Assembly: GCA_030605665.1 (NCBI GenBank) | Contig: JAUWHW010000061.1 | Span: 1 to 64,000, forward strand | DNA: 64,000 nucleotides | Direction of reading: 5' to 3' | DNA from: Dehalococcoidia bacterium | GTDB taxonomy: Bacteria > Chloroflexota > Dehalococcoidia > GIF9 > AB-539-J10 | Part shown: positions 1-9,055 of the stretch, piece by piece | Position numbering within the stretch: the stretch's first letter is position 1 | Layout: each line of letters begins with the position of its first letter | Program-made: the position numbers and the translations under genes | Notes under the pieces: model-generated | The model's database searches: none | What the model was told of the DNA's origin: nothing | The model's input: only the letters and a program-made list of their open reading frames with translations

Positions 1-435
1 ACCTAGAACTTCAGCAATGCCTAAGCCAACCTGCCCTGCATCCCAGTCGGATGACTCCCTACCACAGAAAATAAGGTCATACTCTCCTATCCTCTTGATT
101 GTCGCTGCTAGAGCAAAAGCAGTTGACCAACTATCGCTTTCTTCAAAGGCTTCATCCTCTAGAAGGATGAGTTCATCACCGCCCACAGCTAATGTTTTCT
201 TAACCACGTCGCGGGCTAACTTATTACCCAGGCTAAGTATTGTAATTTTGCCACTTACCTTATCTTTAATCTTTAGAGCAGCCTCCATAGCGAACTCATC
301 ATATTGTCCAATTACAGGTTTTACCTCCGGTGGTAAGGTCATTTTGTTAGTCGCTGGGTCAACTTTAAATACCACTGGTGGTGCTTCTGGGTCGGGTACC
401 TGCTTGCAACAAACAATCATATTTACACCTGGCAT
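1..435 (-). CDS. etfB: Electron transfer flavoprotein beta subunit (3' part outside window)
   Basis: EtfB pairs with EtfA to carry electrons from acyl-CoA or related dehydrogenases to the quinone pool. The visible 145 residues begin MPGVNMIVCCKQVPDPE, the family's N-terminal strand with the CKQVPD signature. They continue with DEFAMEAALKIKD, a nucleotide-binding-type segment ILSLGNK, and CGRESSDWDAGQVG, which matches the conserved (G)xxxxDxDTGQVG region. An AGGAGG ribosome-binding site sits a few bases before the ATG. The reading frame is open to the window edge, so the C-terminal half, and probably etfA, lie to the left. Confidence 0.9.
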   Translation of the reverse strand, partial: MPGVNMIVCCKQVPDPEAPPVVFKVDPATNKMTLPPEVKPVIGQYDEFAMEAALKIKDKVSGKITILSLGNKLARDVVKKTLAVGGDELILLEDEAFEESDSWSTAFALAATIKRIGEYDLIFCGRESSDWDAGQVGLGIAEVLG

Positions 436-605
436 TTCCTGACCTCCTTTGGTATGAATTTCCTACACGCAAAAGGTACAGTAAAAAATTGCCCCTCTCC
501 ATGAAGTCGCAGGCTCTTTGTCAAATCGAGCTGAGCCTTAACAGTGGCTAAAGGCTCTTCTTGCAATTTTAAGTAGGCAAGTTGTTTTTTCCCATGGTCT
601 TATAG

Positions 606-678
606 TGGGCAGTAGAGGATTTGAACCTCTGACCTCCTGTGTGTAAAACAGGCGCTCTAACCCCTGAGCTAACCGCCC
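606..678 (-). tRNA. tRNA-Val (anticodon UAC)
   Basis: A 73-nt cloverleaf with acceptor stem GGGCGGT/ACTGCCC, discriminator A, a T-arm with GGTTCAAATCC, and a seven-base anticodon loop TTTACAC giving UAC. The CCA is not encoded. It is the first of three tRNA genes in a row on this strand. Confidence 0.95.
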
Positions 679-685
679 CACATGG

Positions 686-759
686 CACGCCTGGCGGGAT
701 TTGAACCCGCGACCTCAGCCTCCGCAGGGCTGCGCTCTATCCAGCTGAGCTACAGGCGC
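686..759 (-). tRNA. tRNA-Arg (anticodon GCG)
   Basis: A 74-nt cloverleaf with acceptor GCGCCTG/CAGGCGT, discriminator G, and anticodon stem CAGCC/GGCTG closing the loop CTGCGGA, so the anticodon is GCG. Most bacteria read CGN codons with an ACG (inosine) tRNA, so a GCG anticodon is less usual. The CCA is not encoded. Confidence 0.92.
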
Positions 760-760
760 A

Positions 761-846
761 TGGTGCCGAAGGAGGGACTTGAACCCTCATGTCCTTAAGG
801 ACACTACGCCCTGAACGTAGCGCGTCTGCCATTCCGCCACTTCGGC
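761..846 (-). tRNA. tRNA-Leu (anticodon CAG)
   Basis: A class II tRNA with a long variable arm (TGTCCTTAAGGACA hairpin). The acceptor is GCCGAAG/CTTCGGC, the discriminator A, and the loop TTCAGGG gives anticodon CAG. Unlike its neighbours it encodes the terminal CCA (the last three bases, 761-763). Confidence 0.95.
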
Positions 847-848
847 TT

Positions 849-1241
849 TTACTCCTCCGTCTCAAATTCTCCCTTAGCTAAGGAAACAAAAATAACTGCT
901 AATAATCCCAGGATATTGAAGGGAAGGAGGGCACAAATAGCCCCGGCCAGGGATAATCCAAAGCTTTGTCTCCTTATGGCTGAGATGCCGCCAACTATAG
1001 CTACTATACCCAGTACAGCAAGGACAATCCCTGCGATAGTTAACCAAGCCGGGACTGTAGCCATACCAAAATCACCCTCAAAGCCGGGAAAAAATGGGAA
1101 ACTTGGGCGCCAAAGTGGTATGCTAAGCCACGCTAAAGCTGCTGCTAGCCCCCCACCGATTATCTCAAATGCCCCCACTATTATACTTAAGATTCCGCCA
1201 GCGCTAAGTAAGCCGCCTCTGCCATTACCGTCAGATGCCAT
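849..1241 (-). CDS. Small multi-pass membrane protein
   Basis: A 130-residue protein with three long hydrophobic stretches (about residues 11-41, 66-88 and 95-120) and short charged ends. The fold resembles small DUF4190/DUF4064-like membrane proteins, but I do not recognise a specific family. The start is the ATG at 1241 because AGAGGAGGT lies just upstream; a longer reading frame would run into the neighbouring tRNA. It sits between tRNA-Leu and tRNA-Val genes. Function unknown. Confidence 0.7.
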   Translation of the reverse strand: MASDGNGRGGLLSAGGILSIIVGAFEIIGGGLAAALAWLSIPLWRPSFPFFPGFEGDFGMATVPAWLTIAGIVLAVLGIVAIVGGISAIRRQSFGLSLAGAICALLPFNILGLLAVIFVSLAKGEFETEE

Positions 1242-1264
1242 TTCTTTACCTCCTCTTTTTATAG

Positions 1265-1337
1265 TGGGCAGTAGTGGACTTGAACCACTGACCTCTTGCG
1301 TGTGAAGCAAGCGCTCTAACCACTGAGCTAACCGCCC
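1265..1337 (-). tRNA. tRNA-Val (anticodon CAC)
   Basis: A 73-nt cloverleaf with the same acceptor stem as the tRNA-Val at 606-678 (GGGCGGT/ACTGCCC). The anticodon stem CTTGC/GCAAG closes the loop TTCACAC, anticodon CAC. The flank TATAGTGGGCAGTAG is shared with the other Val gene, suggesting a local duplication. Confidence 0.95.
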
Positions 1338-1390
1338 TAAATTATATTTATTTTAGCCTAAAAAGCTAGCTTTGTAAACATAGCGAATTG

Positions 1391-2676
1391 AATCATCTAA
1401 ATATGTCACCGAAAAGAAAGTTGTTAAATCACATAAAAAGTAACCGAAAATCTCTAAGATTTGGCCTGGTTATTACATTAAAGGGGGTTAAGACCAGGCT
1501 ATGGAAAGGATGGATATGCATTCAAGAAATGAGTATCTTAAGGTAGTAAAGGAAAGGTACTTCAGAGCCAAGACTAAGAAGGAGAAGTCTCAAATCCTCA
1601 ATGAGTACTGCTCCAATACCGGGCAATCCAGAAAATATGTCATCAGGAAGATACATAGGTCAGATCCTAAACTGAAGCGCAGGAAGAAAAGAAAGGAAAT
1701 ATACGATGGCGAGGTTAAAGCTGCCCTGGGTAAGATATGGGAAATCTTTGACTGTCCTTGTGGGCAGAGGCTAAAACCTCTGCTCGAGATAGAAGTAGAT
1801 AGGTTAAGGGAGCTCGGGGAAATTGAAATACCGAAAGAGGCAGCCTTGAAACTGAAGATGATGAGCTCAGCCACAATTGATAGGAAACTTAAGCACCAGA
1901 GGGAGTTTTTACACCTTTTGAGGTCCAAAAGGGGTCCTAAGCCTGGCTATCTCTTAAAGCAGAAGATTCCCATAAGACTTACCCGGTGGGATACCTCAAA
2001 AGTAGGCTATGTGGAAATGGATTTTGTCGTTCACTGTGGCTCCTCTACCCTGGGAGAATATGTAAATACCTTAAGTACTACTGAGATATCCTCAGGATGG
2101 TGGGAAGGGGATAGACTCTGATAATGGACCTGAATTCATCAATCAGACCTTGTATAAGTACTGCCAGAGAGAAAAGCTAGAATTTACCAGGTCACGAGAG
2201 AATAAGAAGAATGATAATGCCTATATTGAACAGAAGAACTGGACCCATGTGAGGAAAGTATTTGGATACTTGAGATACGATACTTATGAGGAGCTGATGA
2301 TTATAAATAACCTTTATCATAATGAGCTGATGCTATACAAAAATTTCTTTCAACCTGTGATGAAACTAGCCAGCAAAGAGAGGGTGGGTAGCAGTATCAA
2401 AAGGAAGTATGATACTCCTGAGACACCATATCGGAGGTTGATGGAATCAGATCAAATCCCGGAGGAAGTTAAAGAAGACCTCAAGGGCATATACTTTAGC
2501 TTAAATCCTGCCCAATTAAAAAGAAGCATAGATGCTAAATTAGCCCAGCTGTACCAGGTTTATGAGAAGAAAAAAGGAACCCAACAGGTTGATCCCCACA
2601 AAAAGTTAGTACCTCGTACGGCTACATTTTATATGATGCGACAACCTGCAGTTGGGTTACCTACTCAAATGATTTG
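1391..2676 (+). mobile_element. Decayed insertion sequence, IS1202/ISNCY-like
   Basis: The transposase relic at 1501-2677 is flanked by imperfect inverted ends: AATCATCTAAATATGTCACC at the left, and a related sequence read inward from about 2674 at the right. The right-terminal 270 bases recur near-identically at 6,982-7,243, which confirms that this is a repeated mobile unit. I see no clear target duplication. Confidence 0.7.
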
Positions 2677-2677
2677 A
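1501..2677 (+). pseudogene. Transposase with integrase core, internally deleted and frameshifted
   Basis: The first part (1501-2121) has a helix-turn-helix N-terminus and the start of a DDE integrase core (VGYVEMDFVVHCG, with the first Asp). It stops in the wrong frame after SSGWWEGDRL. The second part resumes in another frame with GIDSDNGPEFINQTL, which carries the second catalytic Asp, and runs through 2677. The segment that normally separates the two Asp blocks is largely missing around 2100-2120, so an internal deletion plus frameshift has inactivated the gene. Confidence 0.8.
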
Positions 2678-2758
2678 CGCGGGGTATACACTCAACATAA
2701 CATAGGTATATGAAATGACTACGGTATAGCAGGCCTATTAGAGACTAGTTTGTGAGAC

Positions 2759-5275
2759 ATGGGAATGGAACAAAAGAACGTAAAAAGCGGAATTAGTGTC
2801 GTTGGTGATGCAGCCTGGGGCACACACCTTTGTTTGTTCTACAGTTCTTCACAGGATTTGGTTGACATTCTGGTACCCTACTTTGAGGCAGGCCTTGAGA
2901 ATAATGAGTTGTGCGTTTGGGTTTGCTGGGAGCCGCTGTTGGCTCAAGAAGCAACAATAGCGCTAGGCAAAAAACTAAAGAATCTGAGCCCTTACATTAG
3001 CAAAGGGCAGATAGAGATAGTGGATTACAGTAAGCAGCACACCAAACTAGGGAAACCTGGCTTTGACCAAATGGTACATTTCTGGATTGACAAAGAAACG
3101 CTAGCTTTTGAAAAAGGATTCCAAGGGCTTCGCCTTGCTGGAAATACCTCTTGGCTTGAACCAGGAGAATGGGCGGATTTCATGAGATATGAATCAGAAG
3201 TAGACGCGGTCATTCATACACATCGGATGCTTGCCATTTGCCCATATTCACTTGAAAAATGTGGAGCCGCTGAGGTCATGGATGTACTTGCGCATCATAG
3301 GTTTGCCTTGATTAGAAGAAAAGGTAAGTGGGAGGTTATCCAAAGTGTCGAGGAGCATCGCTTACAAGTGGCTCTTGAGGTACAGGTGCAGAACTACCAC
3401 AACTCTTTAAATAATTCTCCTTTGGGCATTCGCATCATTACTGCAGAAGGGGAGCTTCTATACGCCAATCAGACTATTCTGGATATCTATGGCTACAGCA
3501 GTTTTGAGGAACTAAAGAACACGCCCATAAAGCAGCGTTACACCCCCGAAAGCTATGCTGAGCATAGGAGAAGAGCGGAAGATAGGAAGCTGGATAAGCC
3601 TGTCCCTGACAATTATGAGATAGGTATCATACGTAAAGATGGCGAAGTTAGATATCTACAAGTGTCCCGTAGAGAGGTAACCTGGAATGGTGAAACACAG
3701 TTTCAGGCAATTTATCAGGATATCACAACACGCAAGCAGTTAGAACAAGCTTTATCGGAAGAGAAAAAACGCCTCGAAGTAACACTACGCAGTACTGGAG
3801 ATGGTGTCATCACCACTGACATGGAAGGAAAGGTAGTGTTACTCAATAGAGTTGCTGAGCAGCTAACTGGTTGGACTCAGGATGAGGCAAGTGGCAAACC
3901 TCTTGGAGAGGTATTTCATATCATCGATGAGCATACCCGTAAACGAATTACTAATCCTGTAAAGACTGTTCTTAAGACTGGCAGAATAGTTGGTCTTATT
4001 AATCATGCAGTCCTCGTCAGCAGAGATGGTAGTGAGCGTATCATTTCTGATAGCGGCGCTCCCATTCGTGATGACCACGGTAACTTATTTGGTGTAGTTC
4101 TACTATTCCGGGATATCACGGAAGTACGGAAGCTAGAAGAGGAGATCCAGAAGACTGAGAAACTCCAATCGATAGGCAACCTAGCCGGGGGCATTGCTCA
4201 CGACTTCAATAACTATCTAACCGGTATCCTGGGTAATATCAGCCTGGCCAAAAGATATGTCGAGCCAAAAGGAAAGGCCATGGAAAGGCTGGAAGAGGCG
4301 GAAATAGCTTCAATAAGAGCCAGGGACTTAACCCAGCAGTTGCTGACCTTCTCCAGCGGTGGAGCACCAATCAAGAAGACTATTTCTATCGGTAAACTAA
4401 TTGAAGATACTGTTGGCTTTGCCTTGAGAGGCTCGAACGTTAGACCTGAGTTTTACTTACCGGATGACCTCTGGGCAATAGTAGCCGATGAAGGGCAGAT
4501 AAACCAGGTAATCAGTAATATCATTATCAATGCTGTTCAGGCTATGCCTCAAGGGGGAATAGTCAACGTAGAGGCAGAGAACCTTGTCATTAGTAGAAGG
4601 AGGACATTACCACTACCGAGGGGTAACTATGTGGAGATAACCATTAGAGACTACGGCATTGGCATAGCGAAGGAACACCTTGCAAGAATATTTGAGCCCT
4701 TCTTCACCACCAAGCAAAAAGGTAGTGGTCTAGGGCTGGCCACTTCATATTCCATTATCAAGAAACATGACGGTCATATCGCAGTTGAATCCAAGCTGGG
4801 TGCCGGAACAACCGTATATGTTTATCTCCCTGCCTCCATGGAAACTACTCCAATAAGAGAGGAGGTGATAGAAGAAGCCGTTCTGGTCGGCAATGGCAGA
4901 ATTCTAGTTATGGACGATGAAGAGACTGTTAGAAAGCTCCTGTATGCCGGGCTGACAGAAGTTGGATATGAGGTGCAGCTCACGAACGATGGAGCTGAGG
5001 CAATTGAGCGATATAGTGAGGCTAAGAAAGCAGGACAGCCATTTGATGCAGTTATCCTGGATTTAACCATTCCTGGAGGAATAGGGGGTAAAGAAGCCAT
5101 CAAGAAGTTGCTGGAACTAGACCCTGATGTTAAAGCAATTGTCTCGAGTGGTTACGCAACTGATCCGATTATGGCTGAGTACAAGGAATACGGGTTCAGT
5201 GCTGTGGTGCCCAAACCTTATAGTGTTGCACAGATTGAAAAGACGCTTCAAGGCTTATTGAGGAAAAAGAAGTAA
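2759..5275 (+). CDS. Hybrid histidine kinase with MEDS sensor, two PAS domains and receiver
   Basis: An 838-residue predicted cytoplasmic signalling protein. Residues about 14-190 resemble the MEDS sensory domain (GTHLCLFYSSSQDLVDILVP), found in methanogen and methylotroph regulators. Two PAS domains follow (about 215-330 and 335-455). The HisKA box carries His481 (GGIAHDFNN), and the HATPase region has an N-box near 577-600 and G-boxes DYGIGIAKE and GSGLGLA. The C-terminal receiver (about 712-835) has the acidic pair MDDE, phospho-acceptor Asp768 and a KP motif. All catalytic residues are present. There is no transmembrane segment. No strong ribosome-binding site precedes the ATG, and the gene lies between two IS copies, so its promoter may come from the left element. 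Confidence 0.88.
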   Translation: MGMEQKNVKSGISVVGDAAWGTHLCLFYSSSQDLVDILVPYFEAGLENNELCVWVCWEPLLAQEATIALGKKLKNLSPYISKGQIEIVDYSKQHTKLGKPGFDQMVHFWIDKETLAFEKGFQGLRLAGNTSWLEPGEWADFMRYESEVDAVIHTHRMLAICPYSLEKCGAAEVMDVLAHHRFALIRRKGKWEVIQSVEEHRLQVALEVQVQNYHNSLNNSPLGIRIITAEGELLYANQTILDIYGYSSFEELKNTPIKQRYTPESYAEHRRRAEDRKLDKPVPDNYEIGIIRKDGEVRYLQVSRREVTWNGETQFQAIYQDITTRKQLEQALSEEKKRLEVTLRSTGDGVITTDMEGKVVLLNRVAEQLTGWTQDEASGKPLGEVFHIIDEHTRKRITNPVKTVLKTGRIVGLINHAVLVSRDGSERIISDSGAPIRDDHGNLFGVVLLFRDITEVRKLEEEIQKTEKLQSIGNLAGGIAHDFNNYLTGILGNISLAKRYVEPKGKAMERLEEAEIASIRARDLTQQLLTFSSGGAPIKKTISIGKLIEDTVGFALRGSNVRPEFYLPDDLWAIVADEGQINQVISNIIINAVQAMPQGGIVNVEAENLVISRRRTLPLPRGNYVEITIRDYGIGIAKEHLARIFEPFFTTKQKGSGLGLATSYSIIKKHDGHIAVESKLGAGTTVYVYLPASMETTPIREEVIEEAVLVGNGRILVMDDEETVRKLLYAGLTEVGYEVQLTNDGAEAIERYSEAKKAGQPFDAVILDLTIPGGIGGKEAIKKLLELDPDVKAIVSSGYATDPIMAEYKEYGFSAVVPKPYSVAQIEKTLQGLLRKKK

Positions 5276-5484
5276 GTCCAGATTGTTTAGTCGGCCAAAC
5301 AAATACTCAAGATCTGACATAGTGGGCGGTACTGTACGATAGACAGAACTAAGACCATCGAACTAGCTTTTATCTCGGTACTCCCTCGGGAGAACGCCTC
5401 TCAACCATTGAAAATTTTAAAAACCATAAAGTGTATGTAGTCAGCGAAAGTGGGACAATTAGGCCTTCAAAAATAGCGGACACT

Positions 5485-6465
5485 TTAAAAGCCATGCCCC
5501 TGGTTTCTGGCGGTTCTATTATAATTCCTTCTTGCTTCTAATGTCCTGCTTTTGACCTCCTTCCTTCTCTGTATTATTTCGAGGTGCTTTCCTGTGTAGA
5601 CGTCATAGGGCGTGACATTGCCCAGCCCTTCGTGATAACGCCGGTAGTTATAGTATTCGATGAAGGTGCTGATCGCTTCCTTCAGCTCGCTCGGCATTTC
5701 GTAAGTCACCTGGTTAATTTCGCCTTTTATGGTGCGATGGTATCTTTCAATCTTACCGTTGGTCTGAGGATGGAAGGACGAGGCAGTGATGTGCCCTATC
5801 CCTACCAGACGCAGGTACTGGTTGAATTGCTGAGAAATGTAGCCTGCCCCGTTATCCGATGGCAGCACCGTCCGATCCTCCACCGGCACATCCGTCATGC
5901 CGGTGAAGTCTACCGTCTGTTGCACCACGTCTTGCAGAGATCCCCCGCTCATGTCTGTCTTAAGATCCCAGCTCAGAATGAAGCGGCTGAAGTCATCCAT
6001 CACCGTCTCCAGGTAATACCAGCCCCAATCAACTACTCTCAGATGACAGCAATCGCTGGCCCACAGCTCATTGGGCCGTTTCGTCTTGCGGCGATACTCC
6101 TTAGCTGCTTTGAAACCAATTATTTCCGCCGGCTTGATTAAGCCTTCCCTTTTCAGAATGCGGTAAACCGTGCTCTCAGAGATATGGGTGTGCCCGGAAT
6201 CGGTTATCTTGAAGGCCAGTTGCCGGCAGGATAGTTCCGGTGAAGCCCGCGCCTCAGCCAGTACCTTGGTCTCTTCCTCAGGGCTTATCTTATTCCAGGG
6301 TAGAGGCGAACCACCCTTCCTGTCCTCAAGCTTCCCCTGGGTTTGTCTCTTTAACCAGCGATAGTATGTGCTCCTGGGTAACCCCAGCTGAGCCAGAGCT
6401 CTGCGGCAGGGTAACTCAGAGCCGGTCACCAAAGCGATAATCTCAGCCTTTTCCTTAGCACTCAC
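5485..6465 (-). CDS. IS3-family transposase OrfB (DDE integrase core)
   Basis: A 326-residue transposase. An N-terminal HTH segment (CRRALAQLGLPRSTYYRW) is followed by the integrase core with all three catalytic residues: Asp in WASDCC, Asp in LPSDNGAGY and Glu in NGKIERYHR. It follows OrfA after a short gap, where IS3 elements normally make an OrfAB fusion by -1 frameshifting; I do not see an obvious slippery run. It appears intact. Confidence 0.88.
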   Translation of the reverse strand: MSAKEKAEIIALVTGSELPCRRALAQLGLPRSTYYRWLKRQTQGKLEDRKGGSPLPWNKISPEEETKVLAEARASPELSCRQLAFKITDSGHTHISESTVYRILKREGLIKPAEIIGFKAAKEYRRKTKRPNELWASDCCHLRVVDWGWYYLETVMDDFSRFILSWDLKTDMSGGSLQDVVQQTVDFTGMTDVPVEDRTVLPSDNGAGYISQQFNQYLRLVGIGHITASSFHPQTNGKIERYHRTIKGEINQVTYEMPSELKEAISTFIEYYNYRRYHEGLGNVTPYDVYTGKHLEIIQRRKEVKSRTLEARRNYNRTARNQGHGF

Positions 6466-6482
6466 CCGGCCATACCTCCCCT

Positions 6483-6869
6483 TTATTCCAGACTCGGTAT
6501 GGCGGTTTTTTTAAGCACATGCACCTGGAGTGATGGCTCGGCCACCAGTTGCTTCAACCGGGCATTTTCACGCTTGATATCCTGCACTTCCGTCTTGGTG
6601 GCATCGCGGACAGTATCCCGGGTAAGCCTCTCCTTGCCAGCCTCCATGAAATCTTTCAGCCAGGCATAGTAAGTGCTTGGCTGGATACCTTCCCGGTGGC
6701 AGCGGTCTCTGATGGGGGTATCACGCCGGAACCCTTCCAGAACAATGTGAACCTTCTCTTCGGCAGTGAACTTGCGGCGGGTAAGGCGCTTGATATTCTT
6801 GATGAACTCTCTGGTCTCTTCACTCCTAGCTTCAGCTTGCCAGGACTGGTCTGTAATCTGTTGTACCAT
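6483..6869 (-). CDS. IS3-family transposase OrfA (HTH protein)
   Basis: A 128-residue protein. The RRKFTAEEKVHIVLEGFR segment and the following GIQPSTYYAWLKDFMEAGKERL helix-turn-helix are typical of IS3/IS911 OrfA. A short leucine-rich coiled coil follows (VQDIKRENARLKQLVAE). It is immediately upstream of OrfB on the same strand. Its role is to bind the IS ends and regulate transposition. Confidence 0.85.
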   Translation of the reverse strand: MVQQITDQSWQAEARSEETREFIKNIKRLTRRKFTAEEKVHIVLEGFRRDTPIRDRCHREGIQPSTYYAWLKDFMEAGKERLTRDTVRDATKTEVQDIKRENARLKQLVAEPSLQVHVLKKTAIPSLE

Positions 6870-6981
6870 GGCTTACTCCTTACTTTAAATGCTAATTTAC
6901 TGCTTTACCAGGGTAGGAGCAAGCCCCAAAGTGTCCATTAGATTATGTCTTAATGTGTCCCATTTTCCCTGAAGATTTACA

Positions 6982-7243
6982 AGGAGTATCATATCGGAGG
7001 TTGATGGAATCAGATCAAATCACAGATGAGGTTAAAGAAGAACTCAAGGGCATATACTTTAGCTTAAATCCTGCCCAATTAAAAAGAAGCATAGATGCTA
7101 AATTAGCCAAGCTGTACAAGGCTTATGAGGAAAAGAGGAAAATCCACCAAGTTGCCCCTTACAAAAAAAATCAGAACCTCATACAGCTACATTTTATATG
7201 ATGCGACAACCTGCAGTTGGGTTACCTACTCAAATGATTTGAC
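6982..7243 (+). pseudogene. 3' remnant of a second IS1202/ISNCY-like transposase
   Basis: From YRRLMESDQITDEVKEELKG onward the translation matches the end of the transposase relic at 1501-2677, and the non-coding tail including GCAGTTGGGTTACC is shared base for base. Everything upstream has been lost at the edge of the IS3-type element. Only the C-terminal 75 or so codons and the terminal repeat remain. Confidence 0.75.
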
Positions 7244-7306
7244 ACGCATAAGCCACTTGATAGCTGTGACTAATGCAAGTATAGTAGTGGTGTGAATCAC
7301 CATAAT

Positions 7307-8008
7307 ATGGATACTCTTCCACGGCATATTGCTATCATCATAGATGGCAATGGCAGGTGGGCAAGGAAGCGTGGCTTGCCTCGTTTATTTGGTCATCGTG
7401 AGGGGGTGATTAATGCTCACCGCATAGTGGAAGCTCTTTTTGACTATGGCATTAAATATGTCACCTTATATATTTTCTCCACAGAGAACTGGAGCCGACC
7501 GAAGGAGGAAGTAAAAGGGATTTTCCAAATCCTGCTGGGCAGGATTGATGAGGAAGTTAAGTTTGCTCAAAGAAAAGGGATAAGGATTTGCCATTTGGGG
7601 AAACTTGATGCACTTCCACTGGAGCTAAGAAACAAGATAAGTCACGCTGTGGAGTTAACCAGGGATAACAAAGCAATGACTGTTAACCTTGCCATCAATT
7701 ATGGAGGTCGGGATGAAATTATACAGGCAGCGCGACATCTTACACACGAGGGTGTCCCAGCTGGAAATATAGATGAGGCTCTCTTTAGTCAGTACCTTTA
7801 TACCGCGGGTATCCCCGATCCTGACCTTGTTATTCGTACTGGCGGTGAAATACGACTGAGCAATTTCTTGCTGTGGCAGGCAGCTTATGCTGAGTTCTAT
7901 TTTACCCCGGTCTTGTGGCCCGATTTCACCCGTGATGAGATGGATAAAGCTCTTATGGCTTATAAGGAACGCCAGCGTCGTTTTGGCTCCTTAACACCAT
8001 CTCATTAA
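7307..8008 (+). CDS. uppS: Isoprenyl (undecaprenyl) diphosphate synthase
   Basis: A cis-prenyltransferase that condenses isopentenyl diphosphate onto farnesyl diphosphate to make the C55 carrier lipid for peptidoglycan. It shows the catalytic IIIDGNGRWARKRG block with its Asp, GHREG, TLYIFSTENWSRP, INYGGRDEI, and PDPDLVIRTGGEIRLSNFLLWQ. About 233 residues, normal for the family. I chose the ATG at 7307; an in-frame GTG at 7292 would add five residues, and neither start has a strong ribosome-binding site. The usual cdsA/dxr neighbours are absent, and the gene stands just after IS debris. Confidence 0.93.
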   Translation: MDTLPRHIAIIIDGNGRWARKRGLPRLFGHREGVINAHRIVEALFDYGIKYVTLYIFSTENWSRPKEEVKGIFQILLGRIDEEVKFAQRKGIRICHLGKLDALPLELRNKISHAVELTRDNKAMTVNLAINYGGRDEIIQAARHLTHEGVPAGNIDEALFSQYLYTAGIPDPDLVIRTGGEIRLSNFLLWQAAYAEFYFTPVLWPDFTRDEMDKALMAYKERQRRFGSLTPSH

Positions 8009-8078
8009 ATAAGCTTGATTTACCTTTTATCATCAAAAGCTGTTAAAATTACTTTTGTAAAGAAAGGGGGGTAGAAGA

Positions 8079-8399
8079 ATGGGCGACATTCTAGATGAAG
8101 CCACGGCACTCATTAGATGTAAGGAATGTCCTTGGTATAAGAATTGTATAACTCCAGTGCAAGTTAGCGCTGAGGACGTTGCACAGTTTAGGTTGATGAT
8201 GCAGGGAGCAAATCTTTCTGAGACAGCTAAGAGCCAGATGGAGGATGTTCTGGGGAACATAGCATCTATGAGCCAGGATATGATCCTGCAAAGTTGTCCT
8301 GTATTTACACAACGTCTTAGGGATAATCCCGGGCTTGCTCAGCGAATCAAGGAAATGATGCAAAACTGGGATAAGGAAGAGAAAGAATCTGGTAAATAG
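8079..8399 (+). CDS. Small cysteine-containing protein of unknown function
   Basis: 106 residues, starting after a strong AAAGGGGGG-type ribosome-binding site. Cysteines occur as [10 protein letters not shown] (residues about 12-21) and CPVF later, a pattern that could bind metal or an iron-sulfur cluster. The rest is helical and Met/Gln-rich. It is the first gene of a tight group with 8401-9033 and the MEMO protein. I do not recognise a family. Confidence 0.65.
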   Translation: MGDILDEATALIRCKECPWYKNCITPVQVSAEDVAQFRLMMQGANLSETAKSQMEDVLGNIASMSQDMILQSCPVFTQRLRDNPGLAQRIKEMMQNWDKEEKESGK

Positions 8400-8400
8400 T

Positions 8401-9033
8401 ATGGTAGAGCAAGTAGGCAAGATAGGAAAACCGCCTGCGGAGCGTTTTAAACAAAAGAAGAAGCTTTATCTTGTCCCCCTTATGTACTCAAATAAAGATG
8501 CTCCACCTGAATATAAGGAGAGGATTGGTCGTTATTGGCAGCAGGTAGCGGAGCAGCTAATTAATTTAGAGACTAAGGTGGGGAAAATAAACTGTGTTTA
8601 TCACGAGTCAATCTCCCAATCTGGAGAAGATGGCATGGAAATCGTGGAGAAAGTAAATCCAGATAGCTATCAAATTGCTAAAGGGAAGTGTGACAATGGT
8701 GCTGTATTGGAGGCGATTGAAGAGAAGGAGTTATTCGAGGAGGTCATGGATTGGGAGAGATGTATTTTACTTGGCTTTGTAAGTGAAAGGGTAGTAAGTA
8801 AAGTCTCTGAATTTTATGTTGAGGCTTCGAGGAAGAGATATGAATTCATGGCTAAAAGGATAGGTGAGACACTTAAAGGCAATGAGGCTGGGCTTCTGTT
8901 TATTACAGAGAGTCATAGGTTGCAGTTTCCTGCTGATGTAGAGGTGTTTAATGTCTTTCCACCGACGTTGGATGAAATTCATCGCTGGCTTCGTGACCGT
9001 GCTAAGAAGGAGCAAGAGAAAGCCGAGGATTAA
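8401..9033 (+). CDS. Conserved-looking hypothetical protein
   Basis: 210 residues starting one base after the previous stop, so probably translationally coupled. The alternating pattern KLYLVPLMYSN, then an acidic helical middle, then AGLLFITESHRLQFPADVEVFNVFPP, suggests an alpha/beta fold. The C-terminus is a charged helix. There is no signal peptide. No function can be assigned; its operon partner encodes a MEMO/AmmeMemoRadiSam-B family protein. Confidence 0.65.
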   Translation: MVEQVGKIGKPPAERFKQKKKLYLVPLMYSNKDAPPEYKERIGRYWQQVAEQLINLETKVGKINCVYHESISQSGEDGMEIVEKVNPDSYQIAKGKCDNGAVLEAIEEKELFEEVMDWERCILLGFVSERVVSKVSEFYVEASRKRYEFMAKRIGETLKGNEAGLLFITESHRLQFPADVEVFNVFPPTLDEIHRWLRDRAKKEQEKAED

Positions 9034-9055
9034 GCTCGCTTTTTGAGGTATGTTT

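Larger units (their letters stand above)
5432..6981 (-). mobile_element. IS3-type insertion sequence
   Basis: About 1,550 bp with two transposase frames and 26-bp imperfect inverted ends (about 19 of 26 match), each beginning TGTA and containing a TCAG-GAAA-TGGGACA core. The right end abuts the remnant of another IS at 6,982. Near-identical ends bound a 206-bp derivative at 37,291-37,496. Confidence 0.8.

Noticed and set aside
17..442. 141-residue frame on the plus strand
   Set aside because: It is antisense to the well-supported etfB frame and Ser-rich, as expected for a shadow.
5584..6141. 185-residue frame opposite the IS3 transposase
   Set aside because: It overlaps the intact DDE transposase on the other strand and shows no domain of its own.
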